Shown here in pieces: positions 33,276 to 42,172 of a stretch of DNA of 62,628 bases. Below the pieces are notes generated by a model, which worked only from the letters and a program-made list of their open reading frames with translations, was not told the DNA's origin and searched no databases. Position 1 is the first letter of the stretch. The number at the start of each line of letters is the position of its first letter. The stretch covers positions 1 to 62,628 of the forward strand of contig JABUEW010000004.1 of assembly GCA_013314855.1 (NCBI GenBank). Reading direction: 5' to 3'. The DNA is from Bacillota bacterium. Its GTDB lineage: Bacteria > Bacillota > Clostridia > Acetivibrionales > DUMC01. Made by a program: the position numbers and the translations under genes.

Positions 33276-33887
33276 ATGCAATCGATGCAACCTAAGACAC
33301 ATTGGTTGAGGTGGAAAGTTGTTAAGATGAGAAAAACGAGGAAATCAACGTTCAAAGCTAGAAAAAGGAAGAAAATACTCAATACGATAGGAATAATCAT
33401 CCGTATTTTCCTTTGTATTGTTTATATAACCTATTTTATGACAGCAGTAACAGCAGAAACCGTTATAAAGCCTCTTATTTGGAATAACACGTCATCGGAA
33501 ACAGCATCGACTGTTTCGAAGATAAATAATGCAAGTACTGTGGCTAGTAGAATTGATACTTCAGGTATTTCTAATAAATCTTCTTTAGAAACGATCAGCA
33601 AGACAGCATCCGATAAAATTTCTCTCAATGTGGAAAATGCCGATATAAGGGATGTACTCTCAGCAATTGCGCTCGGACTGGACTTAAACATAATTTTTAT
33701 GGAACAATCACAAAGGGTATCTTTCCGGATAAATAATGTGACATACCTTACGGCTCTCGAATATTTATTGAAGAGCAACGGCTTGGACTACCTGGTAAAT
33801 GACAATATTATTATTGTAGGCAAGAGCGAAACGCTGCAAAATGACTTTTTTAACAAGCCACTTCTTGCAAGGTTTGATTTGAATTAG
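33276..33887 (+). pseudogene. pilQ-like gene truncated by the duplication junction
   Basis: 203 codons identical to the start of the intact gene at 45816: charged N-terminus, signal/membrane segment, linker and the STN-type domain (NVENADIRDVLSAIALGLDLNIIF). The junction converts the following codons into TAG (33885-33887), so the frame ends after FDLN with no extra residues. The product would be a secreted STN-domain protein lacking all repeats. The rest of the operon (pilT onward) is absent after this copy. Confidence 0.9.
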
Positions 33888-34001
33888 TATAGTAACCTTA
33901 CCGGGCTTTGTTGGATGCTTGTAATGAATGTGAGATCCGACACTCGACTTTCGCACCCAGCCGTCGGCTGTTACTATTTTCTCCAATTCTCGAAATGTCA
34001 T
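33765..34001 (-). pseudogene. Chimeric hicA fused to antisense pilQ sequence
   Basis: The frame starts at the duplicated hicA start and encodes HicA residues 1-38 (including catalytic His24), then switches at the junction to 40 residues read antisense to the pilQ-like gene (LIQIKPCKKWLVKK...). HicA residues 39-60, including the last helix, are lost. The intact hicAB promoter drives it (34024-34052). No hicB follows this copy. It may be a dead toxin, but the reading frame remains open for 78 codons. Confidence 0.88.
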
Positions 34002-34023
34002 GCACAACACCCCTTGCATTAAT

Positions 34024-34052
34024 ATTATATCTTTTGATACGTACAGTGTCAA
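34024..34052 (-). promoter_or_regulatory. Duplicated hicAB promoter
   Basis: Same TTGACA-17-TATAAT with TACGTA repeats as at 21484. It now points into the chimeric hicA and, beyond, antisense to the truncated pilQ-like gene. Confidence 0.88.
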
Positions 34053-34086
34053 TACGTATTAAATTGGCCCAGGTACATTTTCTTTC

Positions 34087-34227
34087 TATGACCCATTATA
34101 TTCCGGAAAGATGCCACAGGTCTTAAAGAGCCTGTAAATTCACTTCGGGGCAAATCAAACTCACTCCTCGTCGGATTAACAGGCTCTACAAGTCTTTCGC
34201 ACTATTTCGCTCATTATATGGGTCATG
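34087..34227. repeat. Nested inverted repeats upstream of mntA, copy 2
   Basis: Second copy of the structure at 21547-21687. Confidence 0.5.
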
Positions 34228-34259
34228 TGCAAAAAATGCGCCCCGCCGCAAGGACCTGG

Positions 34260-34288
34260 TTGTAATATTATTGAAAATACTATATAAT
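34260..34288 (+). promoter_or_regulatory. mntA-hepT promoter, copy 2
   Basis: TTGTAA-17-TATAAT as at 21720. Confidence 0.72.
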
Positions 34289-34327
34289 TAAATTGGAAAT
34301 AGAGCATGGAGAGGAAAGCAATCTAAT

Positions 34328-34744
34328 ATGGATAAAGAAATGATTGTAGCGAAAATAAAAGATTACTTTAATAGTACGAAAAACATTAGTGCTGTGTATT
34401 TATTTGGTTCAGTTGCAAAAAACAAGAACAGAAAAGATAGCGACATTGACATTGCGGTATTATTCTCCGAAGGTATGGATATGGTTGAAAGATTTGATGA
34501 AAAATTGAGGATTGCTTCCGAACTTGAAAGTATATTTCATACAAAAGTAGATGTAATAGACTTGGAAAGCGCTGACCTGTTTTTTGTTCATAAAATTATG
34601 GAGGAGAAAATATTGATTGTTGACATGGAAGTAAATAGAAGAGTTAAGTTTGAAGTTGCACAGCGAAGGAATTTTTTCGATAGACAATACTTTTATAAGC
34701 TCTACCATGAATGTGCCATGAAGAGATTGGAGGAAATGGAGTAA
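34328..34744 (+). CDS. mntA: MntA-type nucleotidyltransferase antitoxin (copy 2)
   Basis: Product identical to that of 21788-22204 (GSVAKN, DSDID, VDVIDLE). Its promoter and the partner hepT are duplicated with it, so this toxin-antitoxin pair is complete in both copies, unlike hicAB. Confidence 0.92.
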   Translation: MDKEMIVAKIKDYFNSTKNISAVYLFGSVAKNKNRKDSDIDIAVLFSEGMDMVERFDEKLRIASELESIFHTKVDVIDLESADLFFVHKIMEEKILIVDMEVNRRVKFEVAQRRNFFDRQYFYKLYHECAMKRLEEME

Positions 34745-34745
34745 T

Positions 34746-35168
34746 ATGGTGGATGTAAACGTAGTTCAGCGACGTTTGGTAGCATTGGAAGAGTACATAA
34801 ATGATTTATTGGAAGTGAAAAATGAAATAAATTGGGATGTTTTTTCAACCGATAAAGTAATTAGAAGATATGTAGAACGTACGTTACATATGGCAGTGGA
34901 GGCCTGTTTAGATATAACAAATCATATAATTTCATATGAAGGTTATAGAGAACCCAGAGATAATAAAGATAGTTTTGAAATTTTAAAAGAACAGGGCATG
35001 ATTTCAGAAGAATTAAGTGTACAGTTAAAAAAGATGGCTCAATTTAGAAATGTCATTGTACATGATTACCTTAGAATCCAGCCTGAAATTGTATATGCTA
35101 TATTAAAAAAGAATGTTCCGGATCTCATAAGATTTGCAAAAAGTATAAAGAGCAGATTTATTGATTAA
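34746..35168 (+). CDS. hepT: HepT-type HEPN RNase toxin (copy 2)
   Basis: Identical to 22206-22628, with Arg101/His106/Tyr108 intact. Confidence 0.92.
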   Translation: MVDVNVVQRRLVALEEYINDLLEVKNEINWDVFSTDKVIRRYVERTLHMAVEACLDITNHIISYEGYREPRDNKDSFEILKEQGMISEELSVQLKKMAQFRNVIVHDYLRIQPEIVYAILKKNVPDLIRFAKSIKSRFID

Positions 35169-35232
35169 TAAAGAAGCAGCCAGCCTTTGATCTTTTCGGA
35201 AATCTTTCAATCCTGGAAAATATTGGGCATCA

Positions 35233-35261
35233 TTGACAAACAATAGATAAGGATGTATAAT
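35233..35261 (+). promoter_or_regulatory. Promoter of riboswitch-hydrolase unit, copy 2
   Basis: TTGACA-17-TATAAT as at 22693. Confidence 0.85.
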
Positions 35262-35307
35262 ATTCATAAAGTGGTACAAGGCTTATAAATAAGGCAAAAC
35301 TTATAGA

Positions 35308-35456
35308 AAAAAGCTGAATCCTCTTTGAAGAAAGAGGTACGGAGGAACCTTATTTGAGGGGTTAATCTGTTCCGGTACATATCGTGGTTTACACGTGGAC
35401 TTTCAGGAATGGTAGGGTGCCTATTACCGAACCCGTCAGCTAACTCCGGAAGCTTA
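35308..35456 (+). promoter_or_regulatory. c-di-AMP (ydaO/yuaA) riboswitch (copy 2)
   Basis: Same aptamer as 22768-22916, again directly before the NlpC/P60 gene. Confidence 0.92.
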
Positions 35457-35476
35457 AATAGGAGGACAAAAACAAA

Positions 35477-36676
35477 ATGTACAAATTAAGCAAGACCAAC
35501 AAATTTACCAAAGTAAAAATGCCTTTAAGTGTTTTTACAGTCGTTCTACTTTTTATCCTTTATTCTCCCATTATATATGCAGATACCCTGAAAGAAGGAA
35601 TAGTTAATGTCGAGTACCTTAATGTAAGGCAAAATCCCAGTACATCAGCCACAATTGTAGGTCAGCTTTTAAAAGATACTGAAGTGAAAATCAATGATAA
35701 TTCTGGTGACTGGTATAATATTACATTTAACAATCTGACAGGGTGGGTATATGGAGATTACGTTACGGTAAAAGAAGCCTCAACGTCATCTTCCGGTGAA
35801 TCTCCAAAACCTACAGGTTCTACTGGGGAAGAAGATAAGAAAACCGGGGTGGTAACGGCTACTGTCCTTAATGTAAGGGAAGGAGCCGGGACTTCTACAA
35901 AGGTAATAGCTCAACTGAACAATGGTATGGAAGTCAAAATCCTAGAAGAAGATAATACCAAAGACGCATTCTGCTGGTATAAGGTAAATTATGGAAACAT
36001 AAATGGTTGGGTGTCTGGTGAGTACATATCATTTAAAAATGAGCCTATTGATGAAGGGGTCGTCAATGTCAGTGTTGCCAATGTCAGGAGCGGCCCAAGT
36101 TTAACCTCCGGTGTTGTTACCCAGCTAAAGAGCGGCAGTAAGGTCAATATTTATTCTTGGTATGGCGAGTGGTATAAGATAAAATTAGAAGATGGAAGTT
36201 TTGCCTGGATATTTGGAGAACTGGTAACTACAAGAAAGTCCTTGTTACCGAGAAGCAGTCTTGCCTCCAGAGGTGGAGCAACCGGTGGAGAGAGTTCCAG
36301 TTCCCTGGGACAGCAGATTGTAAATTATGCAAAGAAATTCCTCGGTGTTAGGTATGTATGGGGAGGGACAAGCCCTAACGGTTTTGATTGTTCTGGCCTT
36401 GTACAGTACGTCTTCAGGCAGTTTGGAATAAGTTTGAATCGTGTTGCTGCAGATCAGGCAAAACAGGGCACTAAAGTTACCAGAGCACAGTTGAAACCTG
36501 GGGATTTGGTTTTCTTTAATACTGATTCCGACAGTGTTATTGATCATGTGGGCATATATATAGGCAACAACCAATTCATTCACGCATCTAACGGAAGGGG
36601 CAAGGTATTGATAGACCCGCTCAATTCCGGCTATTATAATGGGAGACTTGTGACAGCAAGAAGGATAGTAAATTAG
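35477..36676 (+). CDS. Secreted SH3b x3 - NlpC/P60 peptidoglycan hydrolase (copy 2)
   Basis: Identical 399-residue product to 22937-24136, with catalytic Cys305, His357 and His369. Both copies keep promoter, riboswitch and terminator, so dosage of the hydrolase would double while staying under c-di-AMP control. Confidence 0.94.
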   Translation: MYKLSKTNKFTKVKMPLSVFTVVLLFILYSPIIYADTLKEGIVNVEYLNVRQNPSTSATIVGQLLKDTEVKINDNSGDWYNITFNNLTGWVYGDYVTVKEASTSSSGESPKPTGSTGEEDKKTGVVTATVLNVREGAGTSTKVIAQLNNGMEVKILEEDNTKDAFCWYKVNYGNINGWVSGEYISFKNEPIDEGVVNVSVANVRSGPSLTSGVVTQLKSGSKVNIYSWYGEWYKIKLEDGSFAWIFGELVTTRKSLLPRSSLASRGGATGGESSSSLGQQIVNYAKKFLGVRYVWGGTSPNGFDCSGLVQYVFRQFGISLNRVAADQAKQGTKVTRAQLKPGDLVFFNTDSDSVIDHVGIYIGNNQFIHASNGRGKVLIDPLNSGYYNGRLVTARRIVN

Positions 36677-36739
36677 GCGACAAAAGCACTAGAATAAGGA
36701 AAATGAAGTAGAAAAGTAAGTATTTAACCATTAACGATA

Positions 36740-36769
36740 AAAATACCCCGAAAAGGGGTATTTTTTTTA
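36740..36769 (+). terminator. Terminator after NlpC/P60 gene, copy 2
   Basis: Same AAATACCCC/GGGGTATTT stem and T run as at 24200. Confidence 0.93.
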
Positions 36770-36860
36770 TGTTTTTATGGTAGAAAAATATATAATTTTA
36801 TGATATTATATACATATATTACATAAAATTACAATACACATGCTTTGTGTAGGGGGAATA

Positions 36861-39302
36861 ATGAAAAGATATTTGGTTTTGTTTTCCATAGCTCTTATTA
36901 TTGGAATTTTATCTGCAGATCTTACCCAATCTCTTAAATTTATCATTATTACTCTGAGCATTCTTTGTATATTAATAAGCGTTTTAATTTATAAGGACAG
37001 GGCGCTTCTTTTTCCTTTAACGGGAATATTCGTTTTCTTTGCAATCGGTGCTTTTGAATACCTTTATATGGACAATGTAATTACACGAAAGTTTATAAAT
37101 TTTAACGAGCAACAGGTTATTGTTCAAGGTGTAATATGTTCAAAACCCGAATATAAAGATGCGAATACCGAATATAAGGATGGGAGGATACGCTGTGAAA
37201 TGGTTACCTACCAGGTTTCCTTCCTAAATAAAGAAAATGCCGGTGCTTCGCTAAATAAAGGAAATGCCGATACTTCTCAAACTAAAAATAAAGAAAGAAT
37301 ATCTAAGGGAAAAATCCTCTTAACAATATACGGGCAGGACCTATTATTAGAGTACGGCAGCGAAATAGAAGTAACAGGGGTCCTTACCATTCCTAACAAA
37401 AGAAGAAATCCCGGGAGTTTAGACTACAGAAGGTATCTGGCAGGTTCCGGAATATCTGCAACAATATATACCAAAAGCAGCAATGTTAAAACCGGTAATA
37501 CAAGGGATGAAGGCATTTTATTAAGAACAGGCCATATAGTGAGGGAGAGAATTATAAAAGTTATAAACTTAAGCTTGCCCGAAAGACAAGCTCCCCTCCT
37601 GAACGCAATGTTGACCGGTTACCGTGGAGAGGTTCCTGATGAACTGCAAGAGAATTTCAGCGACTCAGGTTTAATCCATATTATGGCTGTGTCGGGACTC
37701 CACGTCGGATTTATTATGCTTCCCTTTGTGTTTGTTTTCAATAAACTTGGCTTAAAAAAGAAGATTGCCAACCCAATCGTTATACTGGTTCTTTTAATAT
37801 ATGTACTGATAACCGGTCCTCAATCCTCGGTGCTCCGTGCGGTAATAATGGCCGTAACTGTACTTATTGGCCAGATGATATGGAGGGAGCCTGATACACT
37901 AACAAGTATTTCTTTTGCTTCCATTTTGATTTTGCTGTGGAGACCTCATATGCTTTTTAATGTCGGTTTCCAATTATCTTTTGCGGCTACTGTATCAATT
38001 GTTCTATTCAATAAAAACATAAAAGAATTTCTGAAGTCTAAGTATATTTCTGACAATGTTTCAAGTATCCTGGCAACAACCCTGTCAGCCCAGGCAGGTA
38101 TTTTACCCATAACAGCGGTGTATTTCAACAAAGTGTCTCTCATTTCTGCCTTTTCCAATCTTTTAGTTGCGCCTATTACAGGGATTATAATCATGCTGGG
38201 GATGGCAATGGCTGGATTGGGCCAAATATACATCCTCTTTTCCCGGATAATAGGGTATATTAACACAGTTTTGCTTACATTTGTAATTTTTGTTTCAAAA
38301 ACTGCAGGAAATCTACCTTTTGCTATGTTAAAAGTTGTTACCCCTTCAATTCTTCTTATAACGGTATATTATATCTTAATATGGTTCTTATTCTGGTTTA
38401 AACCCAAGTATAAGGTTAAAATAAAGCCGGAATACTACATCATTGCATTAATGTTCATTATTGCCTTTACTCTAATAGCAAACTTGCTTCCAGGAGAAAT
38501 GGAGGTTGTTTTTTTGGACGTAGGTGAAGGTGATTCTGCATTCATAAGGACCCCTTCGGGAAAAGCTGTTTTAATAGATGGAGGGGGTAAAAAAGGAGAC
38601 AATTTCGAAGATGGAACTAATGTGGGTAATAAAGTGGTAATACCCTTTTTACTTGAATTTGGAGTAACAAAACTTGATATGGTAGTGGTGACTCATGCCC
38701 ATGAAGACCATATTAATGGTATTATGCCGGTACTGGAGGAAATAAAAGTTGAAAATGTGATCATTCCGGATTATATTATCGATGATGAGTTTGATAAATT
38801 ATTGGATATTTGTAGCCAAAGGAAAATAAAAGTCACCTATGTCAGCAAAGATAATTCCATAAATCTTGGTAAAGATACATATATAAAAATACTCAACCCC
38901 CCTAAAGACACAAAAAAAGGAGAACTGTCTTTAAATAATAGCTCTGTTGTGTTAAAATTATATTATAAAGATATGGAAATTCTTTTTTCCGGGGACATTG
39001 AGAAAGAAGTGGAAAATAGAATTATAGAGAGCATGCCCGATGATATCAAAGCTGATGTTTTAAAAGTGCCTCACCATGGATCTCTTACTTCTTCAACACA
39101 GGAATTTCTTGAGCTTGTGGGACCGAAAGCTGCAGTAATCAGCGTGGGGAAAAACAATTACGGCCATCCTTCAAGTGATGTTTTAGACAGGTTGGCCGGA
39201 GTTGGGGCAAAAATTTTCCGGACCGATTTGAATGGAGCGGTAATCTTGAGGTCAAACGGAAAAATCATAAGGATAAAGGTGATGTGTAAAGATGAGTCTT
39301 GA
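36861..39302 (+). CDS. comEC: ComEC/Rec2 DNA-uptake channel (copy 2)
   Basis: Identical to 24321-26762; start chosen for the same AGGGGGA site. It again overlaps holA by 11 bp. Confidence 0.95.
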   Translation: MKRYLVLFSIALIIGILSADLTQSLKFIIITLSILCILISVLIYKDRALLFPLTGIFVFFAIGAFEYLYMDNVITRKFINFNEQQVIVQGVICSKPEYKDANTEYKDGRIRCEMVTYQVSFLNKENAGASLNKGNADTSQTKNKERISKGKILLTIYGQDLLLEYGSEIEVTGVLTIPNKRRNPGSLDYRRYLAGSGISATIYTKSSNVKTGNTRDEGILLRTGHIVRERIIKVINLSLPERQAPLLNAMLTGYRGEVPDELQENFSDSGLIHIMAVSGLHVGFIMLPFVFVFNKLGLKKKIANPIVILVLLIYVLITGPQSSVLRAVIMAVTVLIGQMIWREPDTLTSISFASILILLWRPHMLFNVGFQLSFAATVSIVLFNKNIKEFLKSKYISDNVSSILATTLSAQAGILPITAVYFNKVSLISAFSNLLVAPITGIIIMLGMAMAGLGQIYILFSRIIGYINTVLLTFVIFVSKTAGNLPFAMLKVVTPSILLITVYYILIWFLFWFKPKYKVKIKPEYYIIALMFIIAFTLIANLLPGEMEVVFLDVGEGDSAFIRTPSGKAVLIDGGGKKGDNFEDGTNVGNKVVIPFLLEFGVTKLDMVVVTHAHEDHINGIMPVLEEIKVENVIIPDYIIDDEFDKLLDICSQRKIKVTYVSKDNSINLGKDTYIKILNPPKDTKKGELSLNNSSVVLKLYYKDMEILFSGDIEKEVENRIIESMPDDIKADVLKVPHHGSLTSSTQEFLELVGPKAAVISVGKNNYGHPSSDVLDRLAGVGAKIFRTDLNGAVILRSNGKIIRIKVMCKDES

Positions 39303-40293
39303 TGTTTTAAAAACACAAATAAAAAATAAGGATATCAAATCCCTATACTTGTTCTATGGGCCTGAGGAATACCTTAAAAAATACTACATGGGAAGTATAG
39401 AGGAAATAATATTAGAAAAAAGCACCAGGGCTTTAAATAAAATTGTGATGGAAGATAAGGTAGAAGTTTCTAAAATTATAGATAATTGTGATACCTATCC
39501 CGTTTTTTCTCAAAAAAAGGTGGTTGTAGTTAAAAACTCCGGCCTGTTTAAAGGAAGCGAAGGAAGTAAAGAAGATACCGGGAAACTTATAGATTACATG
39601 AAAAACATACCTCCATTTACGTGCCTTATTTTTTATGAAACAGAGGTGGACAAGCGTCTTCGCATTTATAATGCGATTAAAAAAGAAGGCCTAATAGTTG
39701 AGTTTCCTTACCAAAAGTCATATGACTTGGCCAAATGGGTGGTAAAGGTAGCAAAAGCAAATAAAAAAGAAATAAGTATGGAAACTGCTTCAATCCTGGT
39801 TGAGAAAAGCGGGCAGGAAATGACGGAAATACTGAATGAAATAAATAAACTAATTGTCTATACCGGAGAAAAAAAAGTTATTGAAAGTGAAGATGTAAGG
39901 GAAGTGTGTAATACTTCCATAAAAAGCAAAATATTCGATTTGACAGACGCAATTGTGGAAAAGGACATAGCCAAGTCATTGAAGTATCTTGACGACATGA
40001 TTACTTTGAGGGAGCCGGTGCCTATAATTATATATATGATTGCAAGGCAGTTTAGGCAAATACTGGAGGCAAAAATCCTTGCCGGAAGTGGAGCAGGTTT
40101 GAAAGAAATCGCATCAAAGTTGAAAGTTTCGCCATATATTGCAGGCAAGATACAAAAACATGCAGAACAATTTTCTTTTCAGTGGCTTAACAGGAGCATC
40201 CAAGATATCTTTGAATGTGATGTTGCAATTAAAACAGGGAAAATGAAAGATAAAACGGCGGTAGAACTGTTAATTGCGAAACTGGTAGGATAG
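39292..40293 (+). CDS. holA: DNA polymerase III delta subunit (copy 2)
   Basis: Identical to 26752-27753. Two copies of this single-copy replication gene are unusual and are explained by the tandem duplication. Confidence 0.94.
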   Translation: MSLDVLKTQIKNKDIKSLYLFYGPEEYLKKYYMGSIEEIILEKSTRALNKIVMEDKVEVSKIIDNCDTYPVFSQKKVVVVKNSGLFKGSEGSKEDTGKLIDYMKNIPPFTCLIFYETEVDKRLRIYNAIKKEGLIVEFPYQKSYDLAKWVVKVAKANKKEISMETASILVEKSGQEMTEILNEINKLIVYTGEKKVIESEDVREVCNTSIKSKIFDLTDAIVEKDIAKSLKYLDDMITLREPVPIIIYMIARQFRQILEAKILAGSGAGLKEIASKLKVSPYIAGKIQKHAEQFSFQWLNRSIQDIFECDVAIKTGKMKDKTAVELLIAKLVG

Positions 40294-40305
40294 AAAAAAA
40301 CAAAA

Positions 40306-40341
40306 ATAAATAAAACGTACATTTGTACGTTTTATTTATTT
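40306..40341. terminator. Two-way terminator, copy 2
   Basis: Same palindrome as at 27766, between holA and rpsT. Confidence 0.88.
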
Positions 40342-40619
40342 ACTGTAGTATTAACTGTGATGTTGGCTGTATTAAAAGCTTTTGTGAGCTTGGATTTATT
40401 TCTTGCGGCAGTGTTCTTGTGTATTACATTTTTAGCCGCTGCTTTATCTAATGCTTTTATTGCATTTTTAAGAAACTCTGCAGCCTTAGGGTCGTTATTT
40501 TGAATTGCTATCTTGCATTTTTTAACTGCTGTCCTTAATGCGGACTTTCTCATGGCATTTATTAATCTTTTCTTCTCCGCAATTCGTACTCTCTTTATTG
40601 CTTTCTTGGTATTAGGCAA
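40332..40619 (-). CDS. rpsT: 30S ribosomal protein S20 (copy 2)
   Basis: Identical to 27792-28079, including the TTG start and GGGAGGGG site. A duplicated ribosomal protein gene is rarely kept, which argues for a recent event or an assembly artefact. Confidence 0.96.
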   Translation of the reverse strand: MPNTKKAIKRVRIAEKKRLINAMRKSALRTAVKKCKIAIQNNDPKAAEFLKNAIKALDKAAAKNVIHKNTAARNKSKLTKAFNTANITVNTTVNK

Positions 40620-40658
40620 GCTGTTTTCACCCCTCCCGATAATTAATGAACGGAGTAA

Positions 40659-40687
40659 ATTCTATCATGAAAAAAAGTAAATTTCAA
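40659..40687 (-). promoter_or_regulatory. rpsT promoter, copy 2
   Basis: TTGAAA-17-TAGAAT on the minus strand, as at 28119. Confidence 0.78.
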
Positions 40688-40789
40688 GAGGAATGCAAAA
40701 AATAAATTAAGGAAAAATAAAAAGGAGTAAATTAACTAACCAGCACAATATGTTAAATTAATAAAGAGCGGAAAGAAAGGAATGGTAAG

Positions 40790-41794
40790 ATGGAACAAAT
40801 AAGAAATGTGGTTACGGATTTGGCAATAGAACTTCGTGAACTGGTAAAGGAACGGAATGCAAAGCAAGTTCCCCCTAAGGAAGAAGAGATACCGGGAGTT
40901 GAGGTAACAAATGCCGGTACGGAGGAAATTAAAATATCAAGAGTAAAAATCAACTCTATCCAGGGACAAAATGCCCTTGGGAAACCCATGGGAAACTATA
41001 TTACAATTGAAGTTCCGGGCATAAAATATAACGATATGGACTTATATGAGAATACATGTAAGGCATTAGCTACAGAACTGGCTGGGATACTTAATCTTAA
41101 GGAAAAGTCTACGGTTTTGGTAGTAGGGCTTGGAAATTGGAATGTGACCTCTGATTCTCTCGGTCCAAAAGTTGTTTCAAAATTAATGGTAACAAGGCAC
41201 CTGGTACAATATGTACCTGAGGAAGTAGAACAGGGAGTAAGGCCGGTGTGCGCAATAGCTCCCGGAGTATTGGGGATTACCGGAATAGAGACAGGAGAAA
41301 TTATAAGAGGCATAGTTGACAGGATAAGGCCTGATTGTATTATAGCAATTGATTCTCTTGCATCAAGAAGGCTCGATAGGGTAAATACAACAATACAAAT
41401 TGCAGATACAGGCATATCCCCGGGATCAGGAGTAGGCAATAAAAGGATGGACCTTTCCAGGGATACATTGGGAGTACCCGTTATAGCAATAGGTGTACCT
41501 ACAGTTGTTGATGCGGCCACAATAGCTAATGATGTTATAGACCTTGTCCTGGACAGTTTTATAAACCAGGCTGAGCAGGGAACCCAATTTTACAATATGC
41601 TTAAGAGCATAGACAGAAATGAAAAATACCAACTTATACAGAAAGTATTGGACCCGTATACGGGGAATTTAATTGTTACTCCGAAAGAAATAGACGAGGT
41701 TATTGAAAGGATAGCAAAAGTGATTGCCAACGGGATTAATATTGCTGTCCACCAGGGAATTACTCTGGATGATGTTAACAGGTATTTGCATTAA
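40790..41794 (+). CDS. gpr: Germination (spore) protease GPR (copy 2)
   Basis: Identical to 28250-29254. Confidence 0.95.
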   Translation: MEQIRNVVTDLAIELRELVKERNAKQVPPKEEEIPGVEVTNAGTEEIKISRVKINSIQGQNALGKPMGNYITIEVPGIKYNDMDLYENTCKALATELAGILNLKEKSTVLVVGLGNWNVTSDSLGPKVVSKLMVTRHLVQYVPEEVEQGVRPVCAIAPGVLGITGIETGEIIRGIVDRIRPDCIIAIDSLASRRLDRVNTTIQIADTGISPGSGVGNKRMDLSRDTLGVPVIAIGVPTVVDAATIANDVIDLVLDSFINQAEQGTQFYNMLKSIDRNEKYQLIQKVLDPYTGNLIVTPKEIDEVIERIAKVIANGINIAVHQGITLDDVNRYLH

Positions 41795-41800
41795 AAACTG

Positions 41801-41830
41801 TTGACATCAATTTAACAAATGATTTATAAT
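41801..41830 (+). promoter_or_regulatory. Promoter of glycine riboswitch-serA, copy 2
   Basis: TTGACA-18-TATAAT as at 29261. Confidence 0.83.
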
Positions 41831-41849
41831 AAAACTAATTTAATAAAGT

Positions 41850-42025
41850 CGGATGATTGATGGGGGAGAGATATTCCTTAAAGCTTTGGAAGCAGAGGAA
41901 TACACCGAAGGAGTTGCACTCTCAGGTAAAAAGACCTCGTCAGGACGGACCTCTGGAGAGACCGTTGTCGGCGCCGAAGGGGCAAGGCTTAAAATGGGCC
42001 AATCTCTCAGGCAAAAGGACAGAGT
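41850..42025 (+). promoter_or_regulatory. Tandem glycine riboswitch (copy 2)
   Basis: Both aptamers as at 29310-29485. Confidence 0.92.
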
Positions 42026-42078
42026 GGGTTGCTAAAAGAAAATGCAATATGCATTTTGTCATACTTGGTTTACTACAG

Positions 42079-42120
42079 AGGTCATGTTCCGTAAGGACTT
42101 GACCTTTCAATTTATTATTA
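42079..42120 (+). terminator. Hairpin between glycine riboswitch and serA, copy 2
   Basis: Same stem and T-rich tail as at 29539. Confidence 0.58.
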
Positions 42121-42172
42121 AAGCGGTAGGTTTGCACAACTGATTAAACTAAAAAGGGGAGGTTTTGTATTT

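Larger units (their letters stand above)
21347..33886. repeat. Tandem duplication, copy 1 (12,540 bp)
   Basis: Each base n in this interval matches base n+12540 in every block compared; all long open frames are identical. Boundaries are exact: 21346 (G) and 33886 (A) differ, as do 33887 (G) and 46427 (C). The junction sequence reads GAATTA|GTATAG. There is no uninterrupted microhomology; a TTA triplet occurs at both ends, offset by one base. No transposase or flanking repeat is present at the ends. Confidence 0.95.
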
